A model generated the notes under the pieces. It was given only the letters and a program-made list of their open reading frames with translations. It was not told the origin of the DNA and made no database searches. From Oricola cellulosilytica (GTDB lineage: Bacteria; Pseudomonadota; Alphaproteobacteria; Rhizobiales; Rhizobiaceae), in NCBI RefSeq assembly GCF_019966575.1, contig NZ_JAINFK010000002.1:356232-420231 (forward strand): a stretch of 64,000 nucleotides of DNA, in the 5' to 3' direction. The translations under genes and the position numbers were made by a program. Of this stretch, positions 57,919-64,000 are shown one piece after another. The number at the start of each line of letters is the position of its first letter. Positions within the stretch are counted from its first letter, which is position 1.

Positions 57919-59184
57919 ATGCCCACCCTGCCCCGCGCCGTCTATCCGCTGCTCGCCGGCTCCGCCCTGCTCATGTTCGCCGGCGGCGTCAACGGCCTCA
58001 TCCTGCCGGTGCGCGGCAGCGAGGAAGGGTTTTCGTCGTTCGCGCTCGGCCTGCTCGGCACCGGCTGGGCCGGCGGCTACATCCTCGGCTGCCTGGTGAT
58101 GCCGCGCACGGTCGGGCGCGTCGGCCACATCCGCGCCTTTTCGGCGATGACGTCGCTTGCCGTGGTGTCGGTGCTGGCGTCGCTGCTGATCATCGACCCG
58201 TGGGCGTGGGTGCCGCTGCGCGGCGTCGCCGGCTTCGCCTTCGCGGGCGCGGCGATGATCGTCGAAAGCTGGCTCAACGAGCGCTCCGATGCCGGCAGCC
58301 GCGGCCGCGTGTTCGGCCTCTACACGATGATCAATCTGGCGGCGACGACGCTCGGCCAGATGGCGCTGACCTTCGGCGACACCTCGACCTACCTGTTCTT
58401 CGTGCTCGCCGCGATCTTCTATTCGCTGGCGCTGCTGCCGAGCGGGCTTTACGCCAGCCATGCGCCGAACCCGCTCGTCGGGGCCAAGCTCGACCTGCCG
58501 ACCCTGTGGCGCAACTCCCCGATCGCGGTGGCCGCCGTCGTGCTGATCGGCGTGTCGAACAGCGCCTTCGGCACGCTCGGCGCGGTCTATGCCGACCGCA
58601 TCGACCTGGACATCGGGACCATCGCGCTGTTCATGAGCATCTCGATCCTGGCCGGTGCCGGGGCGCAGGTGCCGATCGGCTATTTCTCCGACCGGATGGA
58701 CCGCCGCATCGTGCTGGTCGCGATCACCGCCACCGCGCTGGTGGTGGACATCTTCCTGGTCCTCGTGCAGCCGGCCTCGGTTCCCGTCGTGCTCGCCGCC
58801 TCGGCGGTTTTCGGCGCGTGCATCTTCTCGATGTACCCGGTCGTGGTGGCGCACGCCAACGACCACGCCCCGGACAATTACTTCCTGCGCACCTCGGGCG
58901 GGCTGCTGCTGCTGTTCGGCATCGGATCGGTCGCCGGGCCGCTGCTCGCCGGCGTCATCATGTCGTTCGCGGGGCCGGCCGGCCTGTTCGTCACCACGGC
59001 TCTCGCGCACGCGGCGCTGATCGTCTACGCGCTGCTGCGCATCCGTACCCGCGCCGCGCCGACCGAAAAGACCGAATTCGTCGCCGCCCAGCCGGGGCGG
59101 ATGTCGACCCTGGAGACCGCATCGCTCGACCCGCGCGCCGAGGAGGACGAGATCGAGCTCGAGCGCCTCGACGCCGGAGAATAG
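57919..59184 (+). CDS. MFS transporter, YcaD-like
   Basis: A 421-residue inner-membrane transporter with about 12 helices. Marks: LPVRGSEEGFSSFALGLLG in the first loop, GTGWAGGYILGCLVMPRTVGRVGHIR (helix 2 and loop 2-3), the helix-5 motif AMIVESWLNERSDAGSRGRVFGLYTM and YFSDRMDRRIVL in loop 8-9, which resemble the YcaD group. The C-terminus (about 395-421) is acidic and cytoplasmic. The substrate is unknown; members are annotated as efflux or sugar-type transporters. The ATG at 57919 is preferred over an upstream GTG. Opposite-strand frames over this gene are GC-driven shadows. Confidence 0.88.
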   Translation: MPTLPRAVYPLLAGSALLMFAGGVNGLILPVRGSEEGFSSFALGLLGTGWAGGYILGCLVMPRTVGRVGHIRAFSAMTSLAVVSVLASLLIIDPWAWVPLRGVAGFAFAGAAMIVESWLNERSDAGSRGRVFGLYTMINLAATTLGQMALTFGDTSTYLFFVLAAIFYSLALLPSGLYASHAPNPLVGAKLDLPTLWRNSPIAVAAVVLIGVSNSAFGTLGAVYADRIDLDIGTIALFMSISILAGAGAQVPIGYFSDRMDRRIVLVAITATALVVDIFLVLVQPASVPVVLAASAVFGACIFSMYPVVVAHANDHAPDNYFLRTSGGLLLLFGIGSVAGPLLAGVIMSFAGPAGLFVTTALAHAALIVYALLRIRTRAAPTEKTEFVAAQPGRMSTLETASLDPRAEEDEIELERLDAGE

Positions 59185-59287
59185 ACCGCCTGCGCGGACC
59201 TGTCGCCTGACCGTCACGGCGCGCCGCAACCCTTGCAGCCGGCGCGCACCCGGCGCACAACACTGACGTGCGCAACAGAGGCTTTCC

Positions 59288-60490
59288 ATGTCCGACACAT
59301 TTCTTTCCCACCTGACCGAAACGCTTGCGGAGATCGAGGCTGACGGGCTCTATAAGCGCGAGCGCGAGATCGTCTCGCCGCAGGCCGGCCATATCCGCAT
59401 CCGCTCCGATGGGAGCGCGCGGGAGGTCATTAATTTGTGCGCCAACAACTATCTCGGCCTCGCCGACGATGAACGGCTTGTCGAAGCAGCGAAGAAGTCC
59501 CTCGACAAGGACGGCTTCGGGATGGCCTCGGTGCGCTTCATCTGCGGCACGCGGGCCTCGCACCGCGAGCTGGAACAGGCGCTCGCCGCGTTCCTCGGCA
59601 AGGACGATTCGATCCTCTTCGCCGCCTGCTTCGACGCCAATGGCGGCCTGTTCGAGCCGCTGCTCGGCCCCGACGACGCGGTTGTATCCGACTCCCTCAA
59701 CCACGCCTCGATCATCGACGGCATTCGCCTCTGCAAGGCGAAGCGCTACCGCTACGCCAATTCCGACATGGACGATCTCGAAACCCAGCTCAAGGCGGCA
59801 AAAGCCGATGGCGCGCGGCACATCATGATCGCCACCGACGGCGTGTTCTCCATGGACGGCTATCTCGCGAAACTGCCGGAGATCACGGCGCTTGCCGAGA
59901 AATACGACGCGATCGTGATGGTCGACGATTGCCACGCCACCGGCTTCATGGGGCCTGAGGGCCGCGGCACGCCGCATCATCACGGCGTGGCCGACAAGGT
60001 CGCGATCCTCACCGGCACGCTCGGCAAGGCGCTGGGCGGGGCGATCGGCGGCTATGTCGCGGGGCCTCAAGCCGTGATCGACATGCTGCGCCAGCGCGCC
60101 CGGCCCTATCTCTTCTCCAACGCCCTGCCCCCGATGGTGGTCGCCGCCGGGCTGGAAGTCCTGAGAATCGTAGAGGCCGGAGACGATCTGCGCGCGAAGC
60201 TGTTCGACAACGCGAAATACTGGCGCGTGGGCCTGGAAGAGGCCGGCTTCACGCTGCTGCCCGGCGAGCACCCGATCGTGCCCGTCATGCTCGGAGACGC
60301 CCGGCTGGCGCAGGATTTCGCAGCCGGCCTCGACGCGCGCGGCGTCTATGTCTCCGGCTTCTTCTTCCCGGTCGTCCCGAAGGGCAAGGCCCGCATCCGC
60401 ACGCAGATGAATGCCGCGCTGACCCGCGACGATCTCGACACCGCGCTCGACGCGTTCAAGGCGGTCGGCCGCGAATTGGGAGTCATTTGA
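59288..60490 (+). CDS. kbl: Glycine C-acetyltransferase (2-amino-3-ketobutyrate CoA ligase)
   Basis: This PLP enzyme cleaves 2-amino-3-ketobutyrate with CoA to glycine and acetyl-CoA, the second step of threonine breakdown. The 400 residues contain [40 protein letters not shown], the cofactor motifs [20 protein letters not shown] and [18 protein letters not shown], and the Schiff-base Lys in [16 protein letters not shown] (near residue 244). Length and motifs are standard. Its stop is immediately followed by the tdh ATG, so the two are one unit. Confidence 0.97.
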   Translation: MSDTFLSHLTETLAEIEADGLYKREREIVSPQAGHIRIRSDGSAREVINLCANNYLGLADDERLVEAAKKSLDKDGFGMASVRFICGTRASHRELEQALAAFLGKDDSILFAACFDANGGLFEPLLGPDDAVVSDSLNHASIIDGIRLCKAKRYRYANSDMDDLETQLKAAKADGARHIMIATDGVFSMDGYLAKLPEITALAEKYDAIVMVDDCHATGFMGPEGRGTPHHHGVADKVAILTGTLGKALGGAIGGYVAGPQAVIDMLRQRARPYLFSNALPPMVVAAGLEVLRIVEAGDDLRAKLFDNAKYWRVGLEEAGFTLLPGEHPIVPVMLGDARLAQDFAAGLDARGVYVSGFFFPVVPKGKARIRTQMNAALTRDDLDTALDAFKAVGRELGVI

Positions 60491-61534
60491 ATGAGTTCGA
60501 ACGGAACCATGAAGGCGCTTGTGAAGGCCGAGACCGCCCCGGGGCTGTCGCTGATGGATGTCGACGTGCCGGAAATCGGCCCCAACGACATCCTGATCAG
60601 GATCAGGAAGACCGGCATTTGCGGCACCGACATGCACATCTGGAACTGGGATGAGTGGGCGCAGAAAACGATCCCCGTGCCGATGGTCGTCGGCCATGAA
60701 TATGCCGGCGAGATCGTCGAGATCGGCTCCCATGTCGAGGATCTGAGGATCGGCCAGCGGGTTTCCGGCGAGGGTCATGTGGTCGGCCACCGCTCTCGCG
60801 CGGCCCGCGCCGGCAAGTTCCACCTCGATCCGGAGACCAAGGGCATCGGCGTCCACATCCCCGGCGCGTTCGCCGAATATCTGAAGCTCCCCGCCTTCAA
60901 CGCCGTGCCCCTGCCCGACGACATCGACGACGAGCTCGGCGCGATTCTCGATCCGTTCGGCAACGCCGTCCACACGGCGCTCACCTACCCGCTGGTCGGC
61001 GAGGACGTGCTGGTCACCGGCGCCGGGCCGATCGGCATCATGGCGGCGATGGTTGCCCGCCACGCCGGGGCGCGCCATGTCGTGCTGACGGATATCAACC
61101 AGGATCGCCTCGACCTCGCCGGCCGCATCGCCGACATCACCCCAGTCAACACCGCGAAGGAAGACCTGATGGAGGTCCGCGCCCGCCTCGGCATGCGCGA
61201 GGGCTTCGATGTCGGCATGGAGATGAGCGGCGCCGCCCCCGCCTTCGCGCAGATGATCGAGCAGATGATCATGGGCGGTAAGATCGCTGTGCTCGGCATT
61301 CCGGCAAAGCCGATTCCGACCGACTGGACTGCGATCGTCTTCAAGGCGCTTGTCATCACCGGCATCTACGGGCGCGAGATGTTCGAGACCTGGTACAAGG
61401 AGATCGCGATGATCCAGTCGGGGCTGGACCTGCGCGCGATCATCACCGACCGGCTGCCGGTGACGGACTACAAAAAAGGCTTCGAGCGCATGGGCGAAGG
61501 AAGCTGCGGGAAAGTGGTGCTGGACTGGGGGTGA
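60491..61534 (+). CDS. tdh: L-threonine 3-dehydrogenase, structural-zinc cysteines absent
   Basis: This zinc medium-chain dehydrogenase makes 2-amino-3-ketobutyrate from threonine with NAD+. The 347 residues show the catalytic-zinc ligands C44 (GICGTD) and H69-E70 (GHEYAG), the nucleotide fold [24 protein letters not shown] and [12 protein letters not shown]. The lobe that normally binds a structural zinc through four Cys reads [15 protein letters not shown]. At the aligned positions stand G99, S102, A105 and D113, with spacing kept. It is contiguous with kbl. Confidence 0.95.
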   Translation: MSSNGTMKALVKAETAPGLSLMDVDVPEIGPNDILIRIRKTGICGTDMHIWNWDEWAQKTIPVPMVVGHEYAGEIVEIGSHVEDLRIGQRVSGEGHVVGHRSRAARAGKFHLDPETKGIGVHIPGAFAEYLKLPAFNAVPLPDDIDDELGAILDPFGNAVHTALTYPLVGEDVLVTGAGPIGIMAAMVARHAGARHVVLTDINQDRLDLAGRIADITPVNTAKEDLMEVRARLGMREGFDVGMEMSGAAPAFAQMIEQMIMGGKIAVLGIPAKPIPTDWTAIVFKALVITGIYGREMFETWYKEIAMIQSGLDLRAIITDRLPVTDYKKGFERMGEGSCGKVVLDWG

Positions 61535-61585
61535 GGCGTTGGAACGCCCTCCCTTCTCCCCTTGCGGGAGATTGAAGGCCGTATT

Positions 61586-61611
61586 GCGAAAGCCAACGAT
61601 TTGGCTTTCGC
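61586..61611. repeat. Palindromic intergenic repeat element after tdh
   Basis: GCGAAAGCCAA (61586-61596) and TTGGCTTTCGC (61601-61611) form a perfect 11-base stem with loop CGAT. Two flanking features suggest a larger element of about 61549-61660: CCCTTCTCCCCTTGCGGGAG before it, and the pair CGTTTTCG/CGAAAACG after it. Such blocks resemble the REP/RIME-type palindromes of rhizobia. Confidence 0.6.
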
Positions 61612-61745
61612 CGGCCGGAAGGTTTTCGTCCGTTCCGTCAACGGGCGAAAACGGATGAGGGGTTCTCCTGGCGCCAGTCCTGTCGCAGCGCTGGATCACT
61701 GGCGCAAGCGATGATGTTGCGTAGGCGCTGCAACCAAACATAGCT

Positions 61746-61776
61746 CGTCATCCTCGGGCTTGCCCCGAGGATGACG
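61746..61776. repeat. Second palindromic repeat, possible terminator
   Basis: CGTCATCCTCGGG (61746-61758) and CCCGAGGATGACG (61764-61776) form a perfect 13-base stem with a 5-base loop between the convergent tdh and CDF genes. The gap 61535-61878 holds these palindromes and no supportable gene. Confidence 0.65.
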
Positions 61777-61878
61777 GAGTGTGGGTTATGGTCCTTTGCA
61801 CAGCTTCGAGGCCGCCGAACAGCTCGGCCCACCCCTCCGTCATCTTCCCCCATTCGACTCCGGATTCTCGCGCCCAAC

Positions 61879-62838
61879 CTAACTCGCCCCGGCCTCCCCG
61901 CCCTGCCCCAGGTCCACGGCAATCGAACCGGCATGGTCCTCGTCGAGGCAGCGCGTCTCGATCTGCAGGGTGGAGAAGAAGAAGCCGTATTTGTCGCGCA
62001 GCAGCGCGTGCGCCTCCTCGAGGATCTCGTGGCTGTCGCGCCCGCCCTCCCCGACGCGCATATGCGCGCTGAACACGTATTTTCCCGCCGTCAGCGCCCA
62101 GCCATGGGCGTGGTGGATGTCGCGGACGCCGTCGATGGCGGCGAGATCTGCGGCGATGCCCGGCAGGCTGATGTCGCCGGGCGTCCCGTCCATCAGCAGG
62201 TGGCCGGCGTCGCGCAGAATCCCCCAGCTCGCCCATAGCAGCACGAAGCCGAAGGCGATGCCGAGCAGCGGGTCGATGGCGAGGAATCCGGTGAACCGGA
62301 TGACCAGGGCCGCGATGACAATGATGATGCTGCCGACAAAGGTCTGGATGATGTGCCAGTAGGCCCCGCGCACGTTGAGGTCGGTCTTCTGCTGCTGGAA
62401 CAGCAGGTAAAGCGCGACGAATTCGGTCACGAAGCCCCCGGCGGCCGCCAACAGCATCGGCGTCGTCGGCAGGTCGACGGGCTCGCCGAGCCGCATCGCG
62501 CCCATGACGATCACCAGCACGGCCATCACGAGCAGGAAGGCGCCGTTGACCAGCGCGCCGATGATTTCGGCCCGGTACCAGCCGAAGGACAGTTTTTCGC
62601 TTGCCGGCAGCCGTGCCAGCCGCGCGGCGGCGATGGCGACGAGTACGCCGCCGACCGCCGAAAAGGTATGAAAGGCGTCCGAGAGCACCGCGATGGAGCC
62701 GGTCCAGAGCCCGATCCCCAGTTCGATCAGGAAGTAGATCCCCGTCAGCCAGCCGGAAATCGTCAGCGCCCGGCCCGACGACGGCAGATGCCCGGAATGG
62801 CCCTGCATGTTCATTCCGGTTTCGTGTTCCATGCTCAT
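61879..62838 (-). CDS. Cation diffusion facilitator transporter with an altered metal site
   Basis: A 319-residue CDF protein with six predicted membrane helices and a C-terminal cytoplasmic ferredoxin-like domain (about 215-305: LPGIAADLAAIDGVRDIHHAHGWALTA). The N-terminus is His/Met-rich (MSMEHETGMNMQGHSGH). The helix-2 motif HxxxD reads H57-TFS-A61 and the helix-5 motif HxxxD reads H162-IIQ-T166. Both His are kept but both Asp are lost, so metal or proton coupling is probably different from Zn/Cd exporters such as CzcD. The ATG at 62838 follows GGAGGC. It is divergent from the hypothetical gene at 63091. Confidence 0.88.
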   Translation of the reverse strand: MSMEHETGMNMQGHSGHLPSSGRALTISGWLTGIYFLIELGIGLWTGSIAVLSDAFHTFSAVGGVLVAIAAARLARLPASEKLSFGWYRAEIIGALVNGAFLLVMAVLVIVMGAMRLGEPVDLPTTPMLLAAAGGFVTEFVALYLLFQQQKTDLNVRGAYWHIIQTFVGSIIIVIAALVIRFTGFLAIDPLLGIAFGFVLLWASWGILRDAGHLLMDGTPGDISLPGIAADLAAIDGVRDIHHAHGWALTAGKYVFSAHMRVGEGGRDSHEILEEAHALLRDKYGFFFSTLQIETRCLDEDHAGSIAVDLGQGGEAGAS

Positions 62839-63090
62839 GGCGGATGCGCCTCCGATCGCGCGACGGTCCGTGCCGAACCATCCGGGCGGACATTACGTCC
62901 CGGACGTTATTTCTTCCAGTCACCGGAAGGTCAAGAAACGTTCACACGTCTGGTTTCGTCGATAAATTTTCTAAACACATTCCTTCAACCCATTGTTTTC
63001 GTTCGTTATTCGCATTTTTTCATCCGATTTTTATCGACACTTTCGCAGCTTCCGGCATCATTCCTCCGAGTTTGACGGAAAGGAGATCCG

Positions 63091-64000
63091 ATGGACTGGG
63101 AAGGGGCGATCGCGCAAAACCGCGCCGATCTGGAGCGCATCGTCGCGGCGCTGTTCGCGCTGGCCGGGCTGATCGGCGTGACGGCTGTCGCCACCCTGCC
63201 GCGCAGCGTCCATGGCCAGATCCTGATCGTGCTCAGGCCCGCCGAATCCGCCGTCCGCCGCCTCATCGTCACCGCCGCAAGGCACGTCTTCTTCCAGCCC
63301 CGCACGCGCGAGCCCGATGCCGGGCCGGCCGTGAGCCAGGCCGAGATCATCGCCCAGGCACGGCGTGCACGGGAAAAAGGACGGCTGATGGAAGCGCAGG
63401 CCACCCGCATCGTCTATCACCGGATCGATCTCGGCCTCGCCACCTCTGCGCCGCCAGGGGCCCGCCAGCAACGACGCGAAGCGGAGGCGCTTAAGAATGG
63501 GACAGACGACTCGGCCCGCCAGCGACGAGCTTCAAGCGAGGAGCTTAAGGGCGGGACAGAAAACCCGGCCCATTCCGTGAAGCCCGACATGCCATCATTC
63601 CAGTTGTTCGACCCGCTGAAGCGGTTCGACTTTTCCCCTGCCCGCCCCGGCCCGCGGGGCGTGCCGCGCATCGTCAATTTCTTCGACGGCGATCCGCAGC
63701 CCGTTCCGGTGAGGCCGGCGCCGACCCCCGACGACCCGGTCAGCGCGGTGCAGCTCTGCCGCCGGCTGCAGGCGCTGAAGGCCGCGCTCGACGACATTCC
63801 GGGCCAGGCCCAACGCCTTGCCCGCTGGAAGGCGCGACACGACCGCGCGCGGGACAACGGCCGGCCGGTCAGGCCAAGGCGCATCGACCCGCTGAGGTCC
63901 GGCTGGCCGCCCGGCCACCGCAAGCGCCACGTCCACGACATCGACGAGGTGCTCGTCGAATGCAACTGGCTGGCGCACTACGCGCGGGAAAAGACCGCCG
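63091..64000 (+). CDS. Hypothetical protein with internal duplication, 3' end outside window
   Basis: At least 303 residues, with no stop before the window end. ATG 63091 follows AGGAG. The protein has one hydrophobic stretch near the N-terminus (IVAALFALAGLIGVTAVATL, residues 17-36) and is otherwise Arg/Ala/Pro-rich and basic. Two adjoining, related segments (ARQQRREAEALKNGTDDS and ARQRRASSEELKGGTENP, about residues 129-166) come from an imperfect direct DNA repeat of about 54 bases (63451-63565). It is probably membrane-anchored. No family is recognised. Confidence 0.7.
   Translation, partial: MDWEGAIAQNRADLERIVAALFALAGLIGVTAVATLPRSVHGQILIVLRPAESAVRRLIVTAARHVFFQPRTREPDAGPAVSQAEIIAQARRAREKGRLMEAQATRIVYHRIDLGLATSAPPGARQQRREAEALKNGTDDSARQRRASSEELKGGTENPAHSVKPDMPSFQLFDPLKRFDFSPARPGPRGVPRIVNFFDGDPQPVPVRPAPTPDDPVSAVQLCRRLQALKAALDDIPGQAQRLARWKARHDRARDNGRPVRPRRIDPLRSGWPPGHRKRHVHDIDEVLVECNWLAHYAREKTA

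Noticed and set aside
57778..59298. Minus-strand frame of about 500 codons and a plus-strand frame of 450 codons over the MFS gene
   Set aside because: Both are His/Arg/Gly-rich low-complexity shadows caused by high GC at the third position of the MFS gene.
58991..61741. Minus-strand 916-codon frame opposite kbl-tdh
   Set aside because: Repetitive Asp/His/Arg/Gly composition typical of an antisense shadow; kbl and tdh are beyond doubt.
61748..62923. Alternative minus-strand frame over the CDF gene
   Set aside because: Arg/Gly-rich shadow; the CDF frame has helices, motifs and a ribosome site.
1..64000. CRISPR arrays, prophage genes, complete insertion sequences, replication origin genes
   Set aside because: No regular spaced repeats, integrase, transposase, phage structural gene or dnaA/repABC gene could be supported anywhere in the window.

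Overview
The window reads as chromosomal DNA of an alphaproteobacterium, most likely a member of the Hyphomicrobiales (rhizobia and relatives). The grounds are the gene families present (TauR/Tpa/Xsc, MatPQMAB, DUF1127, DUF1326/DUF2182, DUF2147, PrtD-type secretion), GC-rich coding with strong wobble bias, and intergenic palindromes of the type common in that order. I see no prophage, CRISPR array, rRNA operon or intact insertion sequence. There is one tRNA gene, tRNA-Ser(GCU).

Layout. 1-3.2 kb: a type I secretion ABC protein, cut by the window edge, and its adaptor. 3.9-13.5 kb: an envelope export block with a degenerate RND pump subunit, a half-size adaptor, an intact RND subunit, an outer-membrane barrel and a secreted protein. 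13.6-25.4 kb: a taurine dissimilation cluster, mostly on the minus strand (tauABC, tpa, tauR, xsc, ackA, an Ldh2-type dehydrogenase) with a divergent LysR gene. 25.5-34.8 kb: three large FAD/folate demethylases of the dimethylglycine dehydrogenase type, a DegT aminotransferase and an XRE-cupin repressor. 35.0-41.2 kb: a BTAD/AAA regulator with a flavoprotein oxidase, DUF1326 and DUF2182. 41.3-43.8 kb: tRNA-Ser and small genes. 43.8-50.3 kb: malonate uptake and use (matPQMAB) with divergent matR. 50.4-53.6 kb: small secreted peptides, a LysR gene and a redoxin. 53.7-61.5 kb: amn, a second BTAD regulator, a DUF1127 gene, an MFS transporter, and threonine catabolism (kbl-tdh). 61.9-64 kb: a cation diffusion facilitator and a hypothetical gene cut by the window end.

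How the parts may work together. Taurine would enter by TauABC, be transaminated by Tpa to sulfoacetaldehyde, and be cleaved by Xsc to sulfite and acetyl phosphate. AckA could convert the acetyl phosphate to acetate and ATP. An inverted repeat TTTCGA-N5-TCGAAA occurs both at the tauA/lysR divergent promoter and upstream of the first demethylase. This ties the two blocks together and suggests that the demethylases feed a methylated amine, possibly N-methylated taurine, into the pathway; the substrate is inference.

The observations I rate highest are: a family of secreted peptides built from a module ending in RLGDGSP, in two genes with duplicated promoters; the shared LysR operator; a proton-relay-deficient RND subunit paired with an intact one; a hairpin that buries the Shine-Dalgarno of the DUF1127 gene; a threonine dehydrogenase lacking all four structural-zinc cysteines; and a CDF transporter lacking both metal-site aspartates.
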